From an uncultured Actinomycetes bacterium (GTDB lineage: Bacteria > Actinomycetota > Acidimicrobiia > Acidimicrobiales > RAAP-2), in NCBI GenBank assembly GCA_903874965.1, contig CAIQUD010000004.1, positions 1-64,000 of the forward strand: DNA of 64,000 nucleotides. The letters are read 5' to 3'. Shown here one piece after another: positions 1-8,795 of this stretch. Made by a program: the position numbers and the translations under genes. The notes under the pieces are model-generated. The model was not told the DNA's origin and did not search any database. It saw nothing but the letters and a program-made list of their open reading frames with translations. Each line of letters starts with the position of its first letter. Position 1 is the stretch's first letter.

Positions 1-663
1 ATCGGTGGTGACAGTGTTGCCACCAGCGTCTTGGACCGTGAAGGCTGGCTGGGTGGTGAAGACCACACCACCAGTGCTCGACGATGGACTGGTTTTCAGA
101 ACCAGCTGAGATGCACTACCTGCAACGGAGAACGAACTTGAGGTTGCACTGGTCAAGACACCGTCGGTCGCGGTGAGCTGATATCCGGCGCCTGGCCCAA
201 CAATCTGACAACCACTGAAGGTAATGACGCCAAGGGTCTCGCTCTGGGTGCAGCCTGAAAGCGTTCCCGGGCCACCAGCAGTTGGGGTGCCTGGCGTGAT
301 GGACAAAGTTACGGTTGACACGTCCGTGGTCACGGTATTGCCGAGGACGTCGACAACTCGGATGACTGGCTGTTGGGCAAACGCGCTACCGCTGACTGAT
401 GCCGACGGAGAAGTAGACATGATGAGTTTGGTTCCATCGCCAGATACCCCAAAGGCCTGCGAACTGGCTGCCACCAGGCTTCCGTCATTTGCCAGTAGTA
501 CGTAACCAACACCAGTGACCGTGACCGTGCAGCCAGAAAAGGTAATGACGCCAAGGGTCTCACTCTGGGTGCAGCCTGAAAGCGTTCCCGGGCCACCAAT
601 GATTGGGCTGCCTGGAGCTATTGACAAGGTCACCAATGAAGCGTCGGTGGTCACAACATTGCC
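1..663 (-). repeat. 321-bp (107 aa) tandem coding repeat, at least two units plus a partial one
   Basis: Equivalent segments at 1-21, 322-342 and 643-663 (NTVTTD region), and near-identical gtaatgacgccaagggtct...ctctgggtgcagcctgaaagcgttcccgggccacca at 221 and 542; period exactly 321 bp. Confidence 0.85.
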
Positions 664-1500
664 AGAACTGTCTTGCACGGCAACCGATGGTTGTGTTGGA
701 AGAGGGAGTCCCGTACTCGCGTCAGTCGGTTGGGTGACAAACGCCAGCGCTGCGGCCACTCCAGTGTCAACGCTGAACGCCGTGGAGCCGCTGACAGAAG
801 GCGTGCCAACATCGGTAACAAGGAGCGAAGACGCCCCAACAAGACGCGGAACGAAACCGGTAGACGGAATAGCAATGCCGCTCGCAAAAGTAAGCGAGGC
901 CGATGGATACGTCGGAACCATTCCGTTTAGCCCCGGAGACAAGCCGGACCAAAGCACGGATTTAGGACCTATATAGGTGGTATCTACGACGCCTGAGAGT
1001 GTGGCGGACACTTGCGTCACACTGACTGGCACCCCGGCCGTGTAGGGACCAGGCGCCAGCGTCACTTCTAAGGTCGGTGTCGGCGTCGTCTTCGACACCG
1101 TGATCGGGGCGCTCACCCAGTTATACAAGGTTTCTGCAACGGAATAGGTATACGTCGTCGAAGGAGTGAGTCCTGTGTCCGCACAGGTCGCCGTCGGAGC
1201 GCTCACGCTGCAGATCACTTGTGAAGCTCCCGGCGAGGTGCGAGTCACCGTCACCTTGGCTCCAGTGACGGTCTGCGTAGTGTTCGCCCACGAGACGGAG
1301 ATTAAGCCGCTTCCGTTTGCGACGGCCATCGGCGACGTAGGAGACAACAAGGTCGCTGCTGCTCCTTGGGCAGTATTGGTGTTCGAGGCATCGGTCACGA
1401 TGAAGTAGGCAACCGCCACACCGCAACCAAACACCACGAGCGCAATCGCCCCAAGTGACAGGACGGACATTTTGGAAATCAAATGCTTGAAGAACCTCAT
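1..1500 (-). CDS. Secreted/surface protein with tandem Ig-like repeats; partial, continues beyond the window edge
   Basis: Reverse-complement reading from ATG at 1500 (MRFFKHLISKMSVLSLGAIALVVFGCGVAVAYF...) stays open to position 1 in frame; FN3-like segment, then repeats with GPGTLSGCTQSETLGVITFSGC. Missing from the ORF track because it runs off the edge. Confidence 0.85.
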   Translation of the reverse strand, partial: MRFFKHLISKMSVLSLGAIALVVFGCGVAVAYFIVTDASNTNTAQGAAATLLSPTSPMAVANGSGLISVSWANTTQTVTGAKVTVTRTSPGASQVICSVSAPTATCADTGLTPSTTYTYSVAETLYNWVSAPITVSKTTPTPTLEVTLAPGPYTAGVPVSVTQVSATLSGVVDTTYIGPKSVLWSGLSPGLNGMVPTYPSASLTFASGIAIPSTGFVPRLVGASSLLVTDVGTPSVSGSTAFSVDTGVAAALAFVTQPTDASTGLPLPTQPSVAVQDSSGNVVTTDASLVTLSIAPGSPIIGGPGTLSGCTQSETLGVITFSGCTVTVTGVGYVLLANDGSLVAASSQAFGVSGDGTKLIMSTSPSASVSGSAFAQQPVIRVVDVLGNTVTTDVSTVTLSITPGTPTAGGPGTLSGCTQSETLGVITFSGCQIVGPGAGYQLTATDGVLTSATSSSFSVAGSASQLVLKTSPSSSTGGVVFTTQPAFTVQDAGGNTVTTD

Positions 1501-1964
1501 GAGGTTCCTGAAGTGATCGCAACAGGGATTGAGAAGAGTGCGCCTTGGCAACCCGTTGGGGCAGTGCTCGCCATCGAAACCGCCGATGCAAGTCGCACCA
1601 AGGTGGTCGAATTTCCCGGAATTGGCAGCGCTACCGATGGCTGGTCGACAAAGGTCACGTTGGGCGTGTCACAACTTCCGATACCGCCCGTTGCCACAAT
1701 CGTTCCGTTGCCGGTAATCGAATGCAGCACAACCGGATAACTGTTTGGATTGCGGACTCGCAAAATAACTTCCGCCGTGCCCCCAGGTTGGAGTTGAGTA
1801 GCGGGGGCATCACCACCACTCACCGCCGCAACCGTCACCGCACTCATATTGCCCGTCAGCACCGTTGACGACCCTGCTCCTGAGGAGCTCAGAGCGGCCC
1901 ATGCAATACCAATGCCGGAGAGGAGCACCCAGGCACCAAGAACGAAGGCAAAACGCCGGCTCAT
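1497..1964 (-). CDS. Small secreted protein with signal/anchor segment and two-Cys beta-rich domain
   Basis: Likely start MSRRFAFVLGAWVLLSGIGIAWAALSSSG; ATGA overlaps with both neighbouring genes. Confidence 0.75.
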   Translation of the reverse strand: MSRRFAFVLGAWVLLSGIGIAWAALSSSGAGSSTVLTGNMSAVTVAAVSGGDAPATQLQPGGTAEVILRVRNPNSYPVVLHSITGNGTIVATGGIGSCDTPNVTFVDQPSVALPIPGNSTTLVRLASAVSMASTAPTGCQGALFSIPVAITSGTS

Positions 1965-3403
1965 CCTCGTGCCCTTGCGCTGACCACGAGGGACAAGGTC
2001 TGGTTGCGGCAACCATCTTGGTTAAACGCGGTATTGCGCATCGAAATCTTTGGCCAGCGAGAAATGTGGGACGAACTTGCCGAGAGATGGATGGTCGCAC
2101 CGCCTGGCACCACGATGTTGGTGCCAAGTGTCGACGAGACAGCGAAGTTGGTAGCCGCACACTGCGAGTTCGAAAGGATCGAGACGTTCAGGGAATTTCC
2201 GATCACAGAAATTGGCAACGTGTTCGGATTGGTGACGGTGAGGTCCAATGGGACTGTCACACCGGGACGTAACGTTCCAACGGCTTGGACGTCAATCTTG
2301 AAGGCCACTGACGTATACGCCGAAAGATCAATCGCCGTTGGTGCCAATGGTGAAGTCACCGATACAACAAATGGGCCAGAATTCGCATTCGGAGTGAATG
2401 GTGCGGTGATCGCAACGCCATACGCATCGGTACGAACGGTGCAGCTTTGACCATCGATTGCGGTAGTGATTGCGCATGGTGAGAAAACCCCTCCGGGCCC
2501 AATGGCTGGAGCAAGGAAGGTCACAGGTTGGTTTGACAACCCGACGCCATGTGCGTCCACCAACCGAATTGAGAACGGCCGACGCTTCGGTGCACCTGAG
2601 CTCAACTCCGTGACACCGCCACTTCGAGCGACAAGCCTTGCCGGGGTGATGAGCCAACAATACGAAGCTTGCTTGCTGACGTTGCCCGCCAGGTCAGTCG
2701 CCGCCACTGCAAAGCAGTGGGAACCAATCTCGAGCCCGTCATATTCCACTTCTGCTTGCACCGGGCCTGCGTCATGATCAGGGTCACCTGTGCATGGCGT
2801 CAGAGACGCACCATCGAGCCCACAAGAAAACGTCACCGCAGAACGACTTCCAAGTTTGATGCCAAAGTCAGCACTTCGCCGAGTCGTCTCTCGCTTCGGC
2901 GCTTCAAGAATGACAGGGACGCCAGGTGCGATTGAATCGATGACAAACGATGTAGAGGATTGAACAGTGCTGGAAAATCCACCAGGATTCGAATATCGCC
3001 CAGTCGCTACAACGAGGTAAGTGCCGTCGGCAGGACGCTTTGGTATCACCAAGCTCCAGGTCGAACCGGGTCGTACCGATATCGACCGAACTTTCGCAGC
3101 AACGAACGCATGCCCGTCGAAGTAGCGACGAGTGGCGCTGTTTTGGATCGACACCTGAAGTGCCGTCAGCGATGACGCCGCTGTCGCTGACCCACAGATG
3201 CCGGCTGGGTGACATGCCTGCTGCCAAGTGCCTGCATTGAAGATATTTGAGGAAGTTGGTTGGTTGATCGACAGCTTTGGGATACTTGACTCACCGAATG
3301 CGCGACTTGCGAATGCCAAAAACGTCACGACCAGCGCGACGACAAACAAGCCGACGGCGACTCTCACTTGCGTTCGGCGCAAATGCGCTCGCGTTTCCAT
3401 CAA
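1961..3403 (-). CDS. Secreted protein with bacterial Ig-like domains and C-terminal two-Cys domain
   Basis: 480 aa; N-terminal hydrophobic segment VAVGLFVVALVVTFLAFASRAFG; Ig-like segments; C-terminus TVTNPNTLPISVIG...SQCAATNF...FNQDGCRNQTLSLVV. Confidence 0.8.
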   Translation of the reverse strand: MMETRAHLRRTQVRVAVGLFVVALVVTFLAFASRAFGESSIPKLSINQPTSSNIFNAGTWQQACHPAGICGSATAASSLTALQVSIQNSATRRYFDGHAFVAAKVRSISVRPGSTWSLVIPKRPADGTYLVVATGRYSNPGGFSSTVQSSTSFVIDSIAPGVPVILEAPKRETTRRSADFGIKLGSRSAVTFSCGLDGASLTPCTGDPDHDAGPVQAEVEYDGLEIGSHCFAVAATDLAGNVSKQASYCWLITPARLVARSGGVTELSSGAPKRRPFSIRLVDAHGVGLSNQPVTFLAPAIGPGGVFSPCAITTAIDGQSCTVRTDAYGVAITAPFTPNANSGPFVVSVTSPLAPTAIDLSAYTSVAFKIDVQAVGTLRPGVTVPLDLTVTNPNTLPISVIGNSLNVSILSNSQCAATNFAVSSTLGTNIVVPGGATIHLSASSSHISRWPKISMRNTAFNQDGCRNQTLSLVVSARARG

Positions 3404-3469
3404 ATCTGCCGATCAGTGAGGGGACGACCATTGAAGCCCCGCGCAACGACATTGGATAAAGGCACGGAT

Positions 3470-3507
3470 GCAGTGCCGCCAGGCCCAATGAAGCCTGACG
3501 GCACTGC
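3470..3507 (-). terminator. Strong stem-loop between the first secreted-protein gene and its downstream partners (terminator/attenuator or processing element)
   Basis: gcagtgccgccaggc (3470-3484) / gcctgacggcactgc (3493-3507): 15-bp inverted repeat with one mismatch, 8-nt loop; no clear T-tract. Confidence 0.6.
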
Positions 3508-3521
3508 CACCAGAGTGCTAC

Positions 3522-4085
3522 TTAGCTTGCGGCGATGAAAAGCGGAACTGTTGCAGCTTGGCAACTGTCTTGATTCGCGCTGTTGTCAATCATCTGAAGG
3601 GTAACGGTGCCGCTGTATACCTGACCAGGGGTGAGGTCAACATTCGGGTGGATGGTGAAAGAGCCTGAGCCTGCGGTGATGCCATCACCGACGGCTGAAC
3701 CACCAACCGAGAAGTCGTGTGAGCTGCAAGCTGGATTTGCTCCAACGGTCTTCGTCCAGTTTGTCTCGACGAGCGAAGGCGAGGTGCCTGTGGAACTTCC
3801 GACGGAGATGACGACCGAGGAAAGATACTGATTTCCTGCGCTTGGGTTCGTCACGGTGTAACTCACCGTGTCTTTGACGCCGGTACCAATTGTCGATGAC
3901 GGAACGAGGTCACCGGAGGTAACCGCTGGTGCAGAGACGGTGAACGCAGTACTGGTACCGGTTGTCGCCGATCCCGTTCCTTGCCCGGTTGACGTGAAGT
4001 ATGCGTAGGCAACTCCTGAAATGCCGAGGACAGCGACGGAAGCGACGCTGACCACCGCTGTCTTCTTAAAGGTAAAGCGCTTCAT
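3522..4085 (-). CDS. Secreted TasA/camelysin-like protein (SipW-type signal region), putative major subunit
   Basis: MKRFTFKKTAVVSVASVAVLGISGVAYAYFTSTGQGTGSA; C-terminal ...NPACSSHDF...NQDSCQAATVPLFIAAS. Start chosen at internal ATG 4085. Confidence 0.7.
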   Translation of the reverse strand: MKRFTFKKTAVVSVASVAVLGISGVAYAYFTSTGQGTGSATTGTSTAFTVSAPAVTSGDLVPSSTIGTGVKDTVSYTVTNPSAGNQYLSSVVISVGSSTGTSPSLVETNWTKTVGANPACSSHDFSVGGSAVGDGITAGSGSFTIHPNVDLTPGQVYSGTVTLQMIDNSANQDSCQAATVPLFIAAS

Positions 4086-4293
4086 TTGGGTTCTCCAACG
4101 AGTTGGGACAGCGGACGCTGTCGCTTCTAGCAGTCGCATTGACCTCAAAAGGCGTCAATGATCGAGTGACTGTCTATCAGAGAGTCGCACTTGCAAAGTG
4201 GCACCAGAGTGAATTCTTGGTGACGCACTAGGCTTTGGGTGTGCAGGAACATGGGTCAAGAAGTCGACCCCATGAACTGGTGCTGTTGCAGTC

Positions 4294-4938
4294 TTAGCGC
4301 TTACCGTACTTCGCGTTGTGCCCCTTGACCGCTTGATAGCGGTGGCGGTAGAAGACCACGAGTGCAACGAAGACTGCTGCTGCAACGAGGTAACCGGCGT
4401 AGCTGAAGCCCTTCACCGTTGACTGGTACGTGGCTGCCGCGTTGTAGCCAATCGTTGTCAGCACGGAAACCCAAACTGCGACACCGATTGTGGTGAGGAC
4501 TGTGAAGCTGAGCGGGTTCATTTCAGCAATACCGGCAGGTAGCGAAATGAAGGTTCGAATGACCGGCACGACCCGTCCGACAAGCACCGTGACCCCTCCA
4601 CGCTTGGCAAACCAGGCTTCAGATTTGTCGAGATCTGCGTGGCTCAACAAGATGTACTTTCCGTATTTTTCGACGACGCTCCGTCCAAGAGTGCGACCGA
4701 CTCCGTAGGCGAGCAGCGAACCGATCAGCGAGCCAAGAACTCCGACCATGATGACCGCCCAAATTTGCAAGTGCTTTGCATCGGCATTCGAACCATCAGC
4801 GAAGAAGGCGGTAGAGCAGAGCGCTCCGCCGAGACCGAAGGTCAGCTCCGATGGAATTGGAATGCAGGCGGACTCAAGAATCGCAAAGATGAAAAGTGCG
4901 GCATAGCCGTAGTGGAGAAGGAAGGAAGTCACCATCAT
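4294..4938 (-). CDS. DedA/SNARE-associated family membrane protein
   Basis: ESACIPIPSELTFGLGGAL..., GRTLGRSVVEKYGKY, GRVVPVIRTFISLPAGIAEM are typical DedA motifs. Confidence 0.9.
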   Translation of the reverse strand: MMVTSFLLHYGYAALFIFAILESACIPIPSELTFGLGGALCSTAFFADGSNADAKHLQIWAVIMVGVLGSLIGSLLAYGVGRTLGRSVVEKYGKYILLSHADLDKSEAWFAKRGGVTVLVGRVVPVIRTFISLPAGIAEMNPLSFTVLTTIGVAVWVSVLTTIGYNAAATYQSTVKGFSYAGYLVAAAVFVALVVFYRHRYQAVKGHNAKYGKR

Positions 4939-5016
4939 GTTCTAGCCGACGGCATAGCCCTCTCAATGGAACCCACACCATGTGCGTGGCAAAGAGCAAT
5001 TCTCTAGAGTGGCGTC

Positions 5017-6522
5017 ATGACCGACCTGTTCTCGATCCTCGATGAGGATCACTCACGGCGCCTTTCAGCTGCAGCACTCGAAGCTGCAGCGGCCGCAGGA
5101 GCCTCGCATACGCAAGTTCGAGTGGAGTCGATCCGCTCGCAAGAGGTAGGGCTTCGCGATGCAGCACTCGAGTCGTCAAGCGACTCAACCGAGTTTGGCG
5201 TCGGCGTTCGAGTGCTCGTCGATGGTGTCTTCGGCTTTGCCGCAACGGTTGAGCGTGAAGTTGACGACATCGCCAATCTCGCTCGACGAGCCGTGGCAAC
5301 CGCAAGGGCCGTTGCACGAGCACAGCGAAGAGCAGTGGAACTCGCCGCTGAGCCAAGTCACGGTGAAGTTCGATGGTCCTCCCCTTATCGGATCGATCCA
5401 ACGTCGGTGAGCCTTGCTGAGAAGGTTGAACTGCTCGAACGTTGGAGCCGACAGATTCTTGCGGTGGACGGTATTTCTCACGTCAGTGCCAACGTCATGT
5501 GTGTTTCCGAAGAGAAGCACTATGCAGATTCATCAGGAACAACTGCCTTTCAGCGTCGGGTTCGACTCCAGCCAGCCGTGGAAGCCATCGCAACTCATGA
5601 CACGGCCGGATTCGAATCCATGAGGACCGTGGCACCTCCTGTTGGACGCGGCTGGGAGTACCTCCTTGGCGAGGGATGGGACTTCGAAGCCGAACTGGCA
5701 AAACTCCCGTCGGACTTGCTCGAGAAGTTGCACTCCCCTTCGGTCGAGGCGGGTCGCTACGACCTCGTCGTTGACCCAACCAACTTGTGGCTAACCATCC
5801 ACGAGTCCATTGGGCACGCAACGGAACTCGACAGGGCGCTCGGTTACGAGGCGGCCTACGCAGGCACGTCGTTTGCAACACCAGACAAACTCGGAACCTT
5901 GCGCTACGGATCAAGCATCATGAATGTCACGGGAGACCGGACCGCGGAATATGGCCTTGCGACCACAGCGATCGATGACGAAGGCGTTGCGGGGCAATCC
6001 TTCGATCTCATTCGAGATGGCGTTCTTGTTGGCTACCAATTGGACCGAGCTACGGCTTCGGTCGCAGGGAGAGATCGCTCCAATGGATGCGCGTATGCCG
6101 ACTCTCCGCTCCATGTGCCGATTCAGCGCATGGCCAATGTCTCACTTCAACCGGCTCCCGGTGATGGCCCATCAACCGAAGAACTGATTGCTCGAGTTGA
6201 TCGAGGGATCTATGTCGTTGGCGACAAGAGTTGGTCGATTGACATGCAGCGCTACAACTTCCAATTCACCGGCCAGCGCTTCTACCGAATTGAAAAGGGT
6301 GCACTCGTCGGACAATTGCGTGACGTTGCCTACCAGGCCACCACGACTGATTTCTGGGGCTCAATGGAAGCAGTTGGCGGCAAACAGACCTATCTCCTTG
6401 CCGGCGCCTTCAATTGTGGAAAGGGCCAACCGGGCCAAGTTGCTCCAGTGAGCCACGGGTGCCCAAGTGCACTTGTTCGTAATGTTGCAATCCTCAATGC
6501 ACGGTCAGAAGGTGGACGATGA
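5017..6522 (+). CDS. tldD: TldD-like metalloprotease
   Basis: 501 aa; HEXXXH motif IHESIGHATELD; C-terminal GKGQPGQVAPVSHGCP. Confidence 0.92.
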   Translation: MTDLFSILDEDHSRRLSAAALEAAAAAGASHTQVRVESIRSQEVGLRDAALESSSDSTEFGVGVRVLVDGVFGFAATVEREVDDIANLARRAVATARAVARAQRRAVELAAEPSHGEVRWSSPYRIDPTSVSLAEKVELLERWSRQILAVDGISHVSANVMCVSEEKHYADSSGTTAFQRRVRLQPAVEAIATHDTAGFESMRTVAPPVGRGWEYLLGEGWDFEAELAKLPSDLLEKLHSPSVEAGRYDLVVDPTNLWLTIHESIGHATELDRALGYEAAYAGTSFATPDKLGTLRYGSSIMNVTGDRTAEYGLATTAIDDEGVAGQSFDLIRDGVLVGYQLDRATASVAGRDRSNGCAYADSPLHVPIQRMANVSLQPAPGDGPSTEELIARVDRGIYVVGDKSWSIDMQRYNFQFTGQRFYRIEKGALVGQLRDVAYQATTTDFWGSMEAVGGKQTYLLAGAFNCGKGQPGQVAPVSHGCPSALVRNVAILNARSEGGR

Positions 6523-7904
6523 GCAGCCTGATTCCTGCTGATGTGGTGATTGAACAAGGCCTCAAGGCTCTCGGCAGCGATCGCGGCATCGTGATTGTTC
6601 GAGATGGCAGTCAGGCAGAGATTCGATTCGCCAACAACACCGTCACCACCAATGGTGTGCGGCGGTCAAGAGATGTAACCGTGATTGCGGTCGTCAATCG
6701 CGAAGGTGGGGTTGCCACGGGAATTGCATCTCGATCCGGCGACGTCGACATTGTTTCCCTGGTCAATGCTGCCAAGGCGGAAGCTTCAACCGCACCGCTT
6801 TCAACTGATGCCTTTGCCTTTGTCGAAGCAATCGTCGACGCCGACTTTGAGGCCCCGCCTGCCATCAATGACCTCGACATTCTCGATCCAGTGCTCGGAG
6901 GTCTCGGTGCCTCAATGGAGAAGGCCGAAGATCGTGGCGTCACCTTGGCCGGTTTCGCTGAACACGCGCTTGAGACCATTTCCGTTGGCTCTACGAGCGG
7001 GCTCAGGCGTCGTCATGTGCAACCAACGGGCGCGTTCCAGCTCGTGGGCAGAGCTGACGGGGGCAAGCGGTCCTCATGGGTGGGCATGGCAACGCCTGAT
7101 TTCAAGGACGTCAACCTCGACCATATTGAGGAGAACCTCTATCGTCGCCTCGAGTGGGCAACCAAGCAACTCGAGTTCCCAGCGGGAAGATACGAGACGC
7201 TGCTCCCATCAAGCGCCGTAGCTGACCTCACTGCATTCGCCGTGTGGATGGCCGGTGGCCAAGACTCAGAAGACGGCGGCACGGTGTTCTCGAAGACTGG
7301 CGGTGGAACACGAATTGGCGAGAAGCTCAGCACCTTGCCGTTCTCGGTGCGATCCAATCCATTCGAAAAGGGACTCGAGGCCCTTCCTTTTGTGGTGGCT
7401 CGATCATCGAGCGCCGCAGAGTCCGTCTTCGATAACGGGCTCAGCTTGGCGCCCACGTCATGGATCGAAAATGGCACACTCACCAATCTCCACTATCACC
7501 GAGCGGGAGCGGCCAGAAGCGGTCGGCCGGCGACTCCACCAATCGACAACTTGATTGTTGAGGTTCCAGGAGCAACTGGCACGATCGACGACATGATCAA
7601 GAACACTGAACGAGCACTCCTCGTCACCTGTCTTTGGTACATCCGAGTCGTCGACCCCACCACGCTGCTCGTAACTGGGCTCACCCGCGATGGTGTCTAC
7701 CTCGTTGAGAATGGGTCGGTCGTTGGCCAAGTGAACAACTTCCGTTTCAACGAGAGCCCAATCGACATGCTCGCTCGATCAACCGAAGCTGGAGCTCCGA
7801 GCCGAACTTTGGCCCGAGAATTCGGCGAATACCTCAATCGTGCAGCAACGTGCCCACTTCGGGTAGCCGACTTCAACATGAGTTCGGTTTCCCAAGCGAG
7901 TTAA
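6519..7904 (+). CDS. tldE: TldE/PmbA-family protein
   Basis: Follows tldD with a 4-nt ATGA overlap; PmbA/TldD family sequence. Confidence 0.88.
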   Translation: MSSLIPADVVIEQGLKALGSDRGIVIVRDGSQAEIRFANNTVTTNGVRRSRDVTVIAVVNREGGVATGIASRSGDVDIVSLVNAAKAEASTAPLSTDAFAFVEAIVDADFEAPPAINDLDILDPVLGGLGASMEKAEDRGVTLAGFAEHALETISVGSTSGLRRRHVQPTGAFQLVGRADGGKRSSWVGMATPDFKDVNLDHIEENLYRRLEWATKQLEFPAGRYETLLPSSAVADLTAFAVWMAGGQDSEDGGTVFSKTGGGTRIGEKLSTLPFSVRSNPFEKGLEALPFVVARSSSAAESVFDNGLSLAPTSWIENGTLTNLHYHRAGAARSGRPATPPIDNLIVEVPGATGTIDDMIKNTERALLVTCLWYIRVVDPTTLLVTGLTRDGVYLVENGSVVGQVNNFRFNESPIDMLARSTEAGAPSRTLAREFGEYLNRAATCPLRVADFNMSSVSQAS

Positions 7905-7963
7905 GTAGCCGCTTGGCCCCAAGGGAGTTCAAGTCCGAAGCAGCGTGCCTTCGAACACGGAGT

Positions 7964-8737
7964 TCACTGTTGTTCGTTTCGACAGGCATAGGTCGTTCGA
8001 CCGCCGACGGTTGATCGGGTGAGGAGTACTCCACAATTCGGACAACAACCACCGGCATGACGAGCGTCTTGAAGGGCACCGGTGTCCGAGCCTCCCCTTG
8101 CGCCAAGCTCTCGGAGGGTCGTCCCAATCTGGGCGATAAGGGTGAAGAGCTCATTGTCAGTGAGAAGCGCTGCCGGCCGCGCGGGATCAAGGTGTGCCTG
8201 AAAGCAGATCTCGTCGACGAGTAAGTTCCCGAGACCTGAGAGTCGAGATTGGTCAAGGAGCCTCGCCTTGAGCGCAACCTTGCTGTGTGTGCCGATTTCG
8301 AGAGCTCGCTGAAGGATCTCGGTCGTCACCGTTGTCGCATCGGGGCCGAGTGCCTCTTCATCTGGGTCGAGGGTCACCCGCGCCAAACGACGTGGGTCGT
8401 GCAGGGCAATGACACGACCATCCTCGAGGTGAACTCGAAGACGAACGAATGCTTCATTACTGACCGTTGGTGCATAGCGAAGCTTGGCGAATGCTGAGGT
8501 GCCGTCGAGGAGTACCGAACCTGTCATCCGAGCGTGAAGGCCAACAACGTGATCAGCCAGATCAAACAGGAGCAACTTGCCCTTCCGCCGAATACCCAAA
8601 ATTTGTTGACCTTCGCAGGGGCACCTCCCAGGAAGTCCGCTACAGACAAGATTGTCGGCTTCAACGCGAAGAATTCTCGCGCCAATGGTGGGGAGCAGCA
8701 GTTGGCGATAGGCCTCAACCTCGAGCAACTCCGGCAT
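7964..8737 (-). CDS. Formamidopyrimidine-DNA glycosylase / endonuclease VIII family (Fpg/Nei)
   Basis: Start MPELLEVEAYR (catalytic Pro2-Glu3), DQSRLSGLGNLLVDEICF, C-terminal zinc finger CPNCGVLL...TTYAC. Confidence 0.9.
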   Translation of the reverse strand: MPELLEVEAYRQLLLPTIGARILRVEADNLVCSGLPGRCPCEGQQILGIRRKGKLLLFDLADHVVGLHARMTGSVLLDGTSAFAKLRYAPTVSNEAFVRLRVHLEDGRVIALHDPRRLARVTLDPDEEALGPDATTVTTEILQRALEIGTHSKVALKARLLDQSRLSGLGNLLVDEICFQAHLDPARPAALLTDNELFTLIAQIGTTLRELGARGGSDTGALQDARHAGGCCPNCGVLLTRSTVGGRTTYACRNEQQ

Positions 8738-8795
8738 GGTCGGGATGGTACTTGGGAACGAGCAACAAGCCTTCTCCAGTCGGTAGGGTTGGAGC

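Noticed and set aside
5017-7904. tldD/tldE as part of a RiPP or microcin cluster
   Set aside because: No short precursor peptide, RiPP modification enzyme or exporter nearby; likely housekeeping TldD/E.
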